Assembly (NCBI GenBank): GCA_934096585.1
Contig: CAKOMG010000002.1
Span: 1-64,000, forward strand
DNA length: 64,000 bases
Reading direction: 5' to 3'
Source of the DNA: an uncultured Bacilli bacterium
GTDB taxonomy: Bacteria; Bacillota_I; Bacilli_A; ML615J-28; CAG-698
The notes beneath the pieces are model-generated. The model worked only from the letters and a program-made list of their open reading frames with translations. It ran no database searches and had not been told where the DNA came from. The position numbers and the translations under genes are program-made. Positions 34,759 to 43,700 of the stretch are shown in pieces; the first letter of the stretch is position 1, and every line of letters begins with the position of its first letter.

Positions 34759-34792
34759 AAGCTTTCAAGAAATAATACTTGAAGGCTTTTTA
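34759..34792 (+). terminator. Intrinsic terminator between late promoter and HNH
   Basis: AAGCTTTCAAG (34759-34769) pairs with CTTGAAGGCTT (34778-34788, one G-U), 8-nt loop, T run. It either ends early transcripts or imposes antitermination on the late promoter. Confidence 0.8.
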
Positions 34793-34828
34793 TTAAATAA
34801 AAAATATAAAAAGTGGAGGTGGCAATGT

Positions 34829-35200
34829 ATGCCAACAAAGCCAAAGAAACCGTGTTCATATCCAGGCTGTCCTAAACTAACTAATGATAGATACTGTGAA
34901 CTACATCAAAAGAAAAGAACAGAAGAATATAATAAGTACGAACGTGATAACTTCACTAAAATCTTTTACAACTCTAAAAAATGGCGAATTATTAGAAAAA
35001 TGCAATTAGAAGCACACCCATTTTGTGAAGAATGTTTAAAGAATGAAAAAAGAACAAAGGCAATAGTGGTTGACCACATTATTCCAATCAAAAAAGGAGG
35101 AGATATGTACGATTATACAAATCTTCAAAGCTTATGTGCTAGTTGTCATTCTAAAAAATCAGTTTTGGAAGGAAGCCGTTTTGGAAAAAAATGTTTTTGA
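34829..35200 (+). CDS. HNH endonuclease (packaging-associated)
   Basis: GGAGG precedes ATG 34829. The 123-aa protein has zinc cysteines (CSYPGC, CELH; then CEECL and CASCH) and the HNH core VVDHIIPIKKGGD with NLQSLCASCHSKK. In HK97-like phages an HNH protein encoded next to the terminase genes stimulates large-terminase cos cleavage (as in HK97 gp74), and the order HNH, TerS, TerL is kept here. It starts 37 bp after the terminator and is followed by a 119-bp gap holding the candidate cos region. Confidence 0.9.
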   Translation: MPTKPKKPCSYPGCPKLTNDRYCELHQKKRTEEYNKYERDNFTKIFYNSKKWRIIRKMQLEAHPFCEECLKNEKRTKAIVVDHIIPIKKGGDMYDYTNLQSLCASCHSKKSVLEGSRFGKKCF

Positions 35201-35212
35201 AAAATTTAAAGG

Positions 35213-35275
35213 CAGGGGGAGTTGAACCTTAAAAAATCGTTCATAGGTGGGCGGGCGCGCAGTCTCACGCAAAAA
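35213..35275. other. Candidate cos/packaging region
   Basis: A G-rich start (CAGGGGGAGTTGAACC, 35213-35228) and a GC-rich patch (35246-35270, GGTGGGCGGGCGCGC core) sit in a 119-bp gap between HNH and the small terminase, flanked by AAAAAATCG words (35231 and 35271). The gap is far richer in GC than anything nearby. Phages with HNH-TerS order carry cos at this place. No ends can be mapped from sequence alone. Confidence 0.45.
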
Positions 35276-35319
35276 ATCGCGAAATCAAAAAATCAAAAAG
35301 AAATCAAACGGAGGTAGTA

Positions 35320-35817
35320 ATGGGAACTAGAGGTGGATATAGACCAAATGCAGGTAGAAAGAAAAAACCTGTTGAGCAAAAAATCCTAGAAGGCAATCCA
35401 GGAAAGAGAGAAATCCAAATAGTAGAATTTGGCGAAAATGCTTGTGTCTTACCACAAACACCACCAGACTATCTGTCAGATAAAGCAAAAGAAATTTATA
35501 CCAAAGTTTATAATTGGCTTTTGTCTATAGATTGTATAAAAGGCATACTTCCTTATAACCTAGAGGAGTATGCCTTTTGTAAAGCAAGGTGGATGGAATG
35601 TGAAGAAATGAATACAAAACATGGACTGCTTGTAAAAGATAATAATGGAAAGCCAATGCCTAGTCCATTTGTTGGAATGGCACAACAATATCTAAGACAA
35701 ACAAATGAAGTATGGAATAAAATTTATATGGTAATTAGAGAAGCAAAACTATCAAAATGGGATGGTACAAATCCTAATGATGATATTATAGAAGTATTAC
35801 TTGGAGGAAAGAAATGA
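35320..35817 (+). CDS. Phage terminase small subunit (P27 family)
   Basis: GGAGG lies 7 bp before ATG 35320. The 165-aa protein begins MGTRGGYRPNAGRKKKPVEQ with a basic tail and LEGNPGKRE, the signature of the P27 small-terminase family. The helical remainder (YLSDKAKEIYTKVYNWL, ARWMECEEMNTKHGLL) ends in a short acidic and glycine tail. It recognises the packaging site and hands DNA to TerL. The 4-bp overlap with MetK shows one transcript. Unusually, TerL is not adjacent; four other genes intervene. Confidence 0.88.
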   Translation: MGTRGGYRPNAGRKKKPVEQKILEGNPGKREIQIVEFGENACVLPQTPPDYLSDKAKEIYTKVYNWLLSIDCIKGILPYNLEEYAFCKARWMECEEMNTKHGLLVKDNNGKPMPSPFVGMAQQYLRQTNEVWNKIYMVIREAKLSKWDGTNPNDDIIEVLLGGKK

Positions 35818-36929
35818 AACGAATTTATACAGCAGAATCAGTAACAAGTGGTCATCCAGATAAATTAGCTGACTTAATAGCTGATAGTATTCTTGATGAA
35901 TGTTTAAGTCAAGATAGCGAAAGTAGGGTTGCTTGTGAAGTAATGTTATCATATGATAAATGTATATTAGCAGGAGAAATTACTACTAAAGCAAAAGTCG
36001 ATTATATTGAAATTGCTAAAGAAGTAATTAAAAATGTTGGTTATGATGAAACTTCAATTGAATATGAATCAAGAATACATAAGCAAAGTACAGATATAAA
36101 TAATGCGGTATCAAAGAATGAACAAGGTGCAGGAGATCAAGGAATTGTATATGGTTATGCAATTAAAGAAACAGATAGTTTTATGCCTCTTCCAATTACA
36201 CTTGCTAACAGAATAACAAGAAGACTTGAAGAGGTAAGAAGAAAAAATATAATAGAAGGACTTTTACCTGATGGAAAAAGTCAAGTATCTATCGAATTTG
36301 ACGATGAAAAAATTATTGGAATAAAGTCAATAATAATATCAGCACAACATAAAAAATCAAAGAATGTAAGTGAGTTGAAACAAGAAATTAAAAATTTAAT
36401 AATTGACTATGTTTTTGAAGATTATGATTTAACAAATACTGAAATTTTAATTAATCCTTCAGGAAGATTTGTCTTGGGTGGTTTTAAAGCCGATACAGGC
36501 TTAACTGGAAGAAAATTAATGGTAGATACGTATGGCGGAAGAAGTCATCATGGTGGTGGTGCATTTTCTGGAAAGGACCCGAGTAAAGTTGATAGGTCAG
36601 GAGCATACTTTGCAAGATACATTGCAAAAAATATTGTGGCAGCAGGACTTGCTTATGAATGCGAAGTAGCATTATCATATGCAATTGGAGTAAATAAACC
36701 TACAAGTATCGATATAAATACATTTTATACTAATGTAGTTAAAGAAGAAGCAATATTAGATGCAGTTAAAAAAGTTTTTGATCTAAGAGTATCATCTGTA
36801 ATAGAAAAACTAGATTTAAAATGTCCAGTATATAGTCAAACGTCAATTGGTGGCCACTTTGGAAAAGAATATTTTTTATGGGAAAATACCGACAAAGCAC
36901 AAAAGTTACTTGATGTATTAAAAGAATAA
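35814..36929 (+). CDS. metK: Phage-encoded S-adenosylmethionine synthetase
   Basis: The 371-aa protein has all MetK hallmarks: TSGHPDK (ATP/metal), NEQGAGDQGIVYGYA, GRFVLGGFKADTGLTGRK and the GGGAFSGKDPSKVDRSGAY loop. It makes SAM from methionine and ATP in the cytoplasm. It is slightly shorter than cellular enzymes (~390-400 aa). It sits inside the packaging module, overlapping terS by 4 bp, and the prophage also encodes a ParB-methyltransferase (47804). It probably boosts SAM for phage DNA methylation during infection. A cellular metK would be expected elsewhere. Confidence 0.93.
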   Translation: MKRIYTAESVTSGHPDKLADLIADSILDECLSQDSESRVACEVMLSYDKCILAGEITTKAKVDYIEIAKEVIKNVGYDETSIEYESRIHKQSTDINNAVSKNEQGAGDQGIVYGYAIKETDSFMPLPITLANRITRRLEEVRRKNIIEGLLPDGKSQVSIEFDDEKIIGIKSIIISAQHKKSKNVSELKQEIKNLIIDYVFEDYDLTNTEILINPSGRFVLGGFKADTGLTGRKLMVDTYGGRSHHGGGAFSGKDPSKVDRSGAYFARYIAKNIVAAGLAYECEVALSYAIGVNKPTSIDINTFYTNVVKEEAILDAVKKVFDLRVSSVIEKLDLKCPVYSQTSIGGHFGKEYFLWENTDKAQKLLDVLKE

Positions 36930-36940
36930 TCTTAATGCTT

Positions 36941-36971
36941 GCTATTAATGAAAAAATAAGATATTGTTTTG
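36941..36971 (+). promoter_or_regulatory. Repeated intergenic element, copy 1
   Basis: GCTATTAAT (36941-36949), 12 bp, TATTGTTTTG (36962-36971). The same words with the same spacing occur at 37231-37261, in each case just before a ribosome site. It may be a phage-specific promoter or an RNA leader. Confidence 0.5.
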
Positions 36972-36989
36972 ATGAAAGGAGAATGATTA

Positions 36990-37199
36990 ATGAAGAAAGA
37001 AATAATAATTGAATATGATAAAACAAAAGAAAGTGGTAATATCTTCTTCATCTTAGCAATGGTTCGCGAGGAATTAATAAAAAATAGAAGGATAGATGAA
37101 TTTAACAATTTAAGAGATAAAGTATATGCATCAAAAAGCTATGAAGAAGCTTTACAAAACATTTCAAAAGTTGTTACGCTAAAAGAAAAAAACTGTTAA
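36990..37199 (+). CDS. Small phage protein of unknown function
   Basis: AAAGGAG precedes ATG 36990. It encodes 69 aa (KKEIIIEYDKTKESGNIFFI at the start, then EELIKNRRIDEFNNLRDKV). It is helical, charged and without cysteine pairs except near the end. It lies between metK and the amidoligase and is flanked on both sides by the GCTATTAAT/TATTGTTTTG element, so it seems to be controlled together with the amidoligase. No family is recognised. Confidence 0.6.
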   Translation: MKKEIIIEYDKTKESGNIFFILAMVREELIKNRRIDEFNNLRDKVYASKSYEEALQNISKVVTLKEKNC

Positions 37200-37230
37200 A
37201 AAAAAGTGTTCTTTTATTCTCGTTTCACTA

Positions 37231-37261
37231 GCTATTAATAATTCTTTGTGGTATTGTTTTG
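37231..37261 (+). promoter_or_regulatory. Repeated intergenic element, copy 2
   Basis: GCTATTAAT (37231-37239), 12 bp, TATTGTTTTG (37252-37261), before the amidoligase gene. See copy 1 at 36941. Confidence 0.5.
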
Positions 37262-37290
37262 TTGCAAAAAGCAAAAGGAGAAACAAACAC

Positions 37291-38193
37291 ATGAAAACAC
37301 AAAGATTTGGAATCGAAATTGAATTAACAGGAATCAAAAGAATGGAAGCTGCTAAGGTAATAGCAAAATACTATGGAACCATAGAAGAATATGTGGGTGG
37401 AGCATATAATGCTTATGAAGTACCAACAGGAGATGGAAGAAAATGGAAAGTAGTAAGAGATTCAAGCATACAAGCAGAAACAAAGAATGGAAATAGGGGA
37501 ACGGACGAAATGAAAACAGAAGTAGTTAGTCCTATATGTAAATGGGAAGATATTGAACATATTCAAGAACTAGTAAGACAACTAAGACACAAAGGAGCTA
37601 TAGCAAATAAAAGTTGTGGAATACATGTACATGTTGATGCTTCAATACATAATGCTCGATCAATCAGAAATATAGTAAACATCGTGTCAAGCAAAGAAGA
37701 TATATTATTCAAAGCACTAAATGTAAGCATAGAAAGAGAAACTAGATGGTGTAAAAAAACAGAAAATGACTTTATTGAAAAGATGAATAAAAAGAAACCG
37801 CAATCTACTAATCAAATAGAAAGAATTTGGTACAATGGTGAAATATCAAGAGCAAGAAATCATTATGATATTTCAAGATATCATGCATTAAACTTACATG
37901 CAATATGGCAAAAAGGAACAATAGAATTCAGATGCTTTAATGGAACAACACATGCAGGAAGAATTAAAACATATATTCAATTATGCCTAGCAATAAGTCA
38001 TCAAGCAATAATACAAAAAGCATCATCAGCAAGAAAAACCAAATCAACAAATGAAAAGTATACATTTAGAACATGGTTACTAAGACTTGGCATGATTGGT
38101 GAAGAATTCAAAACTGCAAGAGAGTTCTTACTAGAAAACTTAGATGGCGACATAGCATTCAAGACTGGTCGCCCTCAAAGTGTAATAGCATAA
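37291..38193 (+). CDS. Phage amidoligase-family enzyme
   Basis: The start is ATG 37291 (MKTQRFGIEIELTGI), with AAAGGAG upstream; an in-frame ATG at 37246 falls in the repeated element. The 300-aa protein shows glutamine-synthetase-like features of the amidoligase_2 family: FGIEIELTG (metal Glu residues), KTEVVSPICKWEDI, GIHVHVDAS and WQKGTIEFRCFNGT. These enzymes form amide bonds between an acid and an amine using ATP. In phages they occur with a gamma-glutamylcyclotransferase, the next gene, and have been proposed to make a gamma-glutamyl tag on a cell-wall or protein substrate. The substrate here is unknown. Confidence 0.85.
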   Translation: MKTQRFGIEIELTGIKRMEAAKVIAKYYGTIEEYVGGAYNAYEVPTGDGRKWKVVRDSSIQAETKNGNRGTDEMKTEVVSPICKWEDIEHIQELVRQLRHKGAIANKSCGIHVHVDASIHNARSIRNIVNIVSSKEDILFKALNVSIERETRWCKKTENDFIEKMNKKKPQSTNQIERIWYNGEISRARNHYDISRYHALNLHAIWQKGTIEFRCFNGTTHAGRIKTYIQLCLAISHQAIIQKASSARKTKSTNEKYTFRTWLLRLGMIGEEFKTAREFLLENLDGDIAFKTGRPQSVIA

Positions 38194-38211
38194 AAAGAAA
38201 GGATAGAAATA

Positions 38212-38634
38212 ATGAGTAAATTATATGTAGCATATGGTAGCAACTTAAATATAATGCAGATGGGCTATAGATGCCCTACTGCAAAAGTTGTTGGAATTGG
38301 AAAAATAATAGATTATAAATTGACATTTAGAGGTGTAGCAACAATTGAAAAAGAAACAAAAAAAGAAGTTCCTGTAGCTGTATGGGAAATAAAAGAAAAT
38401 GATGAAAAAGCATTAGATATTTATGAAGGATACCCGACTTTATATAGAAAAGAAATTATTGAAGTAGTTATGAAAGATAAAGTCATTAAAGGAATGGTGT
38501 ATATTATGAATAGAGGAATACCGCACTTGCCTACAAGAAAATATCTTGAAGTAATTAAATCAGGGTATAATGATGTTGGATTGGATCTATCATATTTAAA
38601 GGAAGCCTTGGAAGATACCAAAGATAGAATGTAA
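38212..38634 (+). CDS. Gamma-glutamylcyclotransferase-like protein (AIG2/GGCT fold)
   Basis: GAAAGGA precedes ATG 38212. The 140-aa protein has the substrate-loop motif YVAYGSNL near the N terminus and the catalytic Glu in DIYEGYPTLY, with VAVWEI strands as in GGCT-fold enzymes. The reaction releases 5-oxoproline from gamma-glutamyl compounds. The coupling with the amidoligase suggests opposite steps, making and removing gamma-linked groups on a phage- or host-derived amine. The genes are 18 bp apart. A terminator-like hairpin follows. Confidence 0.87.
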   Translation: MSKLYVAYGSNLNIMQMGYRCPTAKVVGIGKIIDYKLTFRGVATIEKETKKEVPVAVWEIKENDEKALDIYEGYPTLYRKEIIEVVMKDKVIKGMVYIMNRGIPHLPTRKYLEVIKSGYNDVGLDLSYLKEALEDTKDRM

Positions 38635-38657
38635 AGAAATAAAAAATGTGTTTGTTT

Positions 38658-38685
38658 GGAAGAGTTTGTATGCTCTTCCTTTTCT
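38658..38685 (+). terminator. Hairpin terminator before TerL
   Basis: GGAAGAG (38658-38664) pairs with CTCTTCC (38673-38679), 8-nt loop, then TTTTCT. It may limit read-through into terL. Confidence 0.65.
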
Positions 38686-38712
38686 CGTTGATTTCATGAA
38701 AGAGGTAAAAAA

Positions 38713-40332
38713 ATGACAATTAATAGACCTATCGATTTTCCAAAATTAAAAGAATATAAACCAACAAGGTTTATGGCTCCAACTTCACATTATGATAAAG
38801 TAAAAGCGGACAGAGCAGTCCTCTTCATAGAAAGCTTAAAACATACAAAGGGCAAATGGGAAGGTAAACAATTTTATTTGCTTCCATGGCAAGAACAAAT
38901 TATAAGAGATATATTTGGAACTGTAAAGGAAGATGGAACAAGACAGTTTAGACAAGCATACATTGAAATTGCAAAGAAAAATGGTAAATCAGAACTTGCA
39001 GCAGCAGTAGCTCTTTATATGCTATATGCGGATAATGAACCAAGTGCAGAAGTGTATGGCGCCGCAGCAGATAGACAACAAGCATCTATTGTGTTTGATG
39101 TTGCTAGAAGAATGGTTGAAATGTCACCAGCCTTACAAAAAAGAAGCAAAATAACACTTGCTTCAAAAAGATTAGTTAATTTTTCTAATTCAGGTTTTTA
39201 TCAAGTTTTATCTGCAGATGTAGTAACAAAACATGGTTTAAATATTTCAGCACTTGTGTTTGACGAATTACATACTCAACCTAATCGAAAATTATTTGAT
39301 GTTCTAACTAAAGGATCAGGAGATGCAAGGGAAGAACCTCTATATTTTTATATAACAACTGCAGGAAACAATAAAAATAGTATATGCTATGAATTGCATA
39401 TGAAAGCCAAAGATATTATAGAAGCAAGAAAAATCGATTCAACATTTTACCCAGTTATATATGGATTGGAACAAGAAGAAGATTGGCATAATGAAACAAA
39501 TTGGTATAAAGCCAATCCTTCACTTGGGGAAACTATTCAAATTGATAGGATTAGAGAGGCATATCAAGATGCATTGCAAAATTTAGCAGAAGAAAATATA
39601 TTTAGACAACTTAGACTTAATACTTGGGTATCAGGAAATGTTAGATGGATGAGTATGGATGCTTGGAATAAATGTGGTGATGCCTTTGATAAAGAAGTGT
39701 TAAGAGGAAGAGTATGTTACGCAGGGCTTGACTTATCAAGTTCAATTGATGTTACAGCCTTTGTGTTAGTATTTCCACCAATTGATGATGACGATAAATA
39801 TTATATTTTACCATTTTTTTGGATACCTGAAGATACAATAGAACAAAGAGTAAGAAGGGATCATGTTCCTTATGATATATGGTTAGGAAAGAAACTGGTA
39901 TATGCAACAGAAGGAAATGTCATTCATTATGGGTATATTGAAAAATTCATAGATGAACTTGGAAAAATTTATAATATAAAAGAAATAGCATTTGATAGAT
40001 GGGGAGCTGTTCAAATGACACAAAATCTAGAGGGAATGGGATTTACAGTAGTTCCTTTTGGTCAAGGATATAAAGATATGAGTCCTCCAACAAAGAGATT
40101 AATGGAATTAGTACTTGAAAGAAAAATAGCACATGGTGGAAATATTGTATTACGTTGGATGATGGAGAATGTTTATATAAAAACAGATCCAGCAGGAAAT
40201 ATAAAAATGGATAAAGAAAAATCGACAGAAAGAATAGATGGAGCAGTTGCACTAGTTATGGCGCTTGATAGAGCAATAAGAAACAGTGATGAAGATAGCG
40301 TTTATAATGAAAGAGGATTAATAATAATATAA
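38713..40332 (+). CDS. Phage terminase large subunit
   Basis: The 539-aa protein has an ATPase domain with Walker A AKKNGKSE (87-94) and Walker B LVFDELHTQ (Asp184, Glu185), then a C-terminal RNase H-like nuclease with AGLDLSSSID (first Asp), AFDRWGAVQM and RIDGAVALVMALDRA (last Asp). It belongs to the Terminase_1/HK97-type group and pumps and cuts DNA at the portal. All catalytic residues are present. In related phages the portal gene follows closely; here a 7.4-kb cassette and two further genes lie between. Confidence 0.93.
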   Translation: MTINRPIDFPKLKEYKPTRFMAPTSHYDKVKADRAVLFIESLKHTKGKWEGKQFYLLPWQEQIIRDIFGTVKEDGTRQFRQAYIEIAKKNGKSELAAAVALYMLYADNEPSAEVYGAAADRQQASIVFDVARRMVEMSPALQKRSKITLASKRLVNFSNSGFYQVLSADVVTKHGLNISALVFDELHTQPNRKLFDVLTKGSGDAREEPLYFYITTAGNNKNSICYELHMKAKDIIEARKIDSTFYPVIYGLEQEEDWHNETNWYKANPSLGETIQIDRIREAYQDALQNLAEENIFRQLRLNTWVSGNVRWMSMDAWNKCGDAFDKEVLRGRVCYAGLDLSSSIDVTAFVLVFPPIDDDDKYYILPFFWIPEDTIEQRVRRDHVPYDIWLGKKLVYATEGNVIHYGYIEKFIDELGKIYNIKEIAFDRWGAVQMTQNLEGMGFTVVPFGQGYKDMSPPTKRLMELVLERKIAHGGNIVLRWMMENVYIKTDPAGNIKMDKEKSTERIDGAVALVMALDRAIRNSDEDSVYNERGLIII

Positions 40333-40340
40333 AAATTTTT

Positions 40341-40442
40341 ATTTGGGCATTTTTTGCCAATTTTTGTTAAATTAGTTAAATTTACAGCTTAAAATTGAGC
40401 AATATTTTAAAATATTTAAAAAATAGCAAGAAAATGCTCATT
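40341..40442 (+). promoter_or_regulatory. Conserved upstream block, copy 2 (shared with 11976-12077)
   Basis: ATTTGGGCA at 40341, TTGAGCA at 40395 (+54) and TGCTCA at 40435 (+40), the same offsets as copy 1. It starts 8 bp after the TerL stop. It also contains a 16-bp perfect palindrome AATATTTTAAAATATT (40401-40416). The rest is AT-rich filler without a gene. Confidence 0.6.
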
Positions 40443-40471
40443 TCAATAAAATTCTTAAATAAATAAAATAC

Positions 40472-40500
40472 TTGCATTATTTTTCATATTATGGTAAAAT
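40472..40500 (+). promoter_or_regulatory. Promoter of the RHS cassette
   Basis: TTGCAT at 40472-40477, 17-bp spacer, TAAAAT at 40495-40500. The transcript would begin about 15 nt before the conserved leader RNA. Confidence 0.75.
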
Positions 40501-40521
40501 GTAGTTGTAATATATTAATAT

Positions 40522-40602
40522 TTCCTAAGTCTGCTTTAATACACTCTTAAGAAAATATATACTGACTAGATACAAGCTCTCTTAGGAAAAGGGGGCTTTT
40601 TT
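40522..40602 (+). ncRNA. Conserved leader RNA with attenuator-like terminator, copy 2
   Basis: The block 40522-40549 is identical over 28 nt to 12624-12651. TTTCCTAAG and CTTAAGAAA flank the same 16-nt loop. After a 24-nt insert comes a terminator: 10-bp stem 40574-40583 with 40589-40598, loop AGGAA, T6. TTTCCTAAG (40521-40529) is perfectly complementary to CTTAGGAAA (40581-40589), which overlaps the terminator stem and loop, so the two folds exclude each other. This is the layout of a transcription attenuator or riboswitch. Ligand or trigger is unknown. Confidence 0.65.
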
Positions 40603-40638
40603 GCTTAAATGTAATTTTTTTGAAAGGAGTATATAGTA

Positions 40639-40692
40639 ATGAAAATTTATTTATTATTTTGTAATATAATCTTCATTTCCAAAATGGCATAA
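40639..40692 (+). CDS. Putative 17-aa leader peptide
   Basis: GAAAGGAG precedes ATG 40639. The peptide MKIYLLFCNIIFISKMA is very hydrophobic. A perfect 8-bp hairpin TGGCATAA/TTATGCCA (40685-40705) includes its TAA stop. Position, RBS, the IYL start and the terminal hairpin match the mini-ORF at 12766-12840. It could be a translated leader that controls the RHS gene 48 bp downstream. Confidence 0.42.
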   Translation: MKIYLLFCNIIFISKMA

Positions 40693-40740
40693 TATTCTTA
40701 TGCCAAGTTTAAAATAAAAAAGATAAAAAGGAGATTATAT

Positions 40741-43700
40741 ATGAAAAGACAAAGAAAAATTTATTTCACTACTAATGCAAAACATTTAGGAATATTTTCA
40801 AAAATAATTATCATAGTTCTTGTTATAAGTATGTTATTTAGTCATATAAATTTTGCTGCTTTTGCTGCAATGATGCCTAAAGAAACAAACAATATTGAAA
40901 CAACAGAAGATGTGACAAGAGATTTATCGAAATTAAAAAGAATAGAAGAAATTGAATATTTAAGAACACCTGACTCAAAGACTTATTTAAAAGAAAATGG
41001 TTTAATTGAAACCGATGTATATGGAGAAATTATTCACTATTTAGAAAATGGTGTTTATAAAGAAATTGACAATACTTTAGAATTAATAAATAATACATAT
41101 GTTAATAAGGCAAATAGTTACTTATTTAGTTTACCTAAAGTATTAGACAATAACAAAAAAATATCACTTAAATATAAAGACAAAGAGATTAAACTTTATT
41201 ATGATTATAGTAACATTCAAGGAATACTTCAAAATAGTATTTCAAGAAACAGAACTAATCTAAAAGATGAAATTTCTTATCAAATTAGTAATAATGAAAA
41301 ATTACAATATATTTTAAAACAAAACTCAATTAAAGAAAATATAATTTTGAATAGCTATATAGAAAATTATTCATATTCTTATTTCATTGAAACTTCACTC
41401 AGACTTGAAAGAATAGGAAATGAAATACATTTCTTTGATGGTCTTGAAGAAGTATTTGTGATGAATGAGTATTATATGTTTGATGCAAACAATCAAGAAT
41501 CAAATGATATTGATTTTAATATTGAAGTGATTGATAGTGATACATATAAAATAATTGTAACTCCAAGTAATACATTTTTAAGTGGAGCTACGTATCCAGT
41601 AGTAATTGATCCAGAAATTACTTTAACTGATGGGGGATTAATAGATGGTATCACAAGTCTTTATTCAATAGATAAAGCAGCAAATACAAATACTTTTTTA
41701 ACACTTGGTTCTTTTAGTCTTGCCAATAGAAATGCATCAATAAGTACAGATGATTTAATTGCAAATTTGCATGTGTATATTCCAAGAGAATATACAACAT
41801 CAGTTGGCAATATAATTACTAGAAATCAATTAATGTATGCAAGTATTACACTAACAACTATATCAACAAATGCTACTAGTGATACAAAAGTAAAAATGAA
41901 GTATGATGGCAATATAATTGATGAAGTTACATTCCATAACACAAGTGTATTTAATCACAAATTTAACATAATAGATGCATTAAATGAAAAAATAGAAGCA
42001 TTTGCAACTAATGACATATATATGTCTTTTGAATTGTATCTTGATGGAGCAAGTAATACAGAAGTAACCTATTCTTTAGGATGGGATTTAGGTGGAGATA
42101 AACCTTTAATTACTTTAGGATATCTAGATGATGCTGGACTAAGTGATTATTATACTTATGAAGAACTTCCATTAGACAATGAATCCAGTATATATTTAGC
42201 TCATAATAGTGGTAACTTAACTTATCTTTTTAATGATTATACAGATAATAATTTACTTAATCTTTCACACATATATAATGCAAATAGAAAATATAATGAA
42301 AGCATTTATGGAAATGGATTTAATATAAGTTATAATGAAAAGTTAACTTTGAATTACTCGAATATTATTCTAACTCTTGGAAGTGGTAGGAATGTAATAT
42401 TCTACCCAACAAATCAAGACAAAATAGAATATATAGCAACTGATGGTAGTGGTGATACATTAACAAAAAAACTAAATCAAAACAACGAAATTATTGGCTA
42501 TGAAATAGCAAGTGGTGGTGGAATAAAACTGTATAATAGTATTGGTAAACTTACCAAGATCTATGTTGATGAAAGTGAAAGAGAAGAAGGTGTTTGGAAT
42601 AGTGATGCCAAGCAAATTACTTTATTATATAGTGATAATAATGTTTTGGAACAAATTATAGATTCATATGGGAATAAAATTTATTTCACTTACAGTACTA
42701 TTGCAAACGATCCAAGTAGTTCACAAGTTGGAATAGCGTATCTAGCATACATTGAAGTATATAAAATGGATAGCGAACAAGAAATTAATTTAGCAAGTAG
42801 AGTTGAATTTGAGTATATGCAAGGGGCTTTAATTGCAATAGGTAATTATAAAAATAGTTCAAGCGCTGAGTATACTTATTTTAATTATAATAGTAAAGGT
42901 CATATAGAACGCATTTATAAAAATGGAAATGGTTATAATTTTACTTATGATAATAAAAATAGAGTGTTAAAGGCTAAAATATATAGTTCAAGTTTTACTA
43001 ATGGAGATTATATAGACTTTACATATAGCAAAAACGGAAAGAAAACAATTGTAACTACTGGAACAGGCAAAAAGACAACATATACATTTGACAGCTACTA
43101 TCACACTAATTCTATAGAAGATAGTAATGGTTATACAACGTTTTATAAATATGAAGATATATACTTTGATGAAAATGGTAGTACAATAACTTCACCAAAT
43201 TATAAAAAGAATCATGCTATAAAGGTGCAATCGAATAGTTTTAAGAATGTAATAAACCCTATTGTAAATCATGGCTTTGAAGTTATAACAAGTGGTAGTA
43301 TTTATGGATGGACAAAAGATGTTACTAGTGGATCAAGTGCAAGTATTGAAACAAACTCATATTTATATGGTTCAAAAGTATTAAAACTTTATAAATCTAC
43401 AAGTGGTATAGCACAAGTTTATCAAGATATTGATGTTAAAAATGGAATCGAATATATAGTAACAGGATATATAAAAAATGTTAATAATAATGGAACTGGT
43501 GCATATATTGATGTTTCTGGAATAACTGGAACAATTACGACTATACAAAAAAGTGGCAATATAAAGAATTCAAAAGATTTTTGTAAGTTTGAATACAAGT
43601 TTAAAGCAAATTATACAGGAAAAGCTAGAATAACACTTGTCAATGCTTCATCTGGTTATTCATATTTTGATAACATTCAAATAAATACTAATTATATTGA

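Noticed and set aside
35213..35230. tRNA gene fragment at the candidate cos region
   Set aside because: Only the T-arm-like word is present; neighbouring bases do not form a stem or acceptor.
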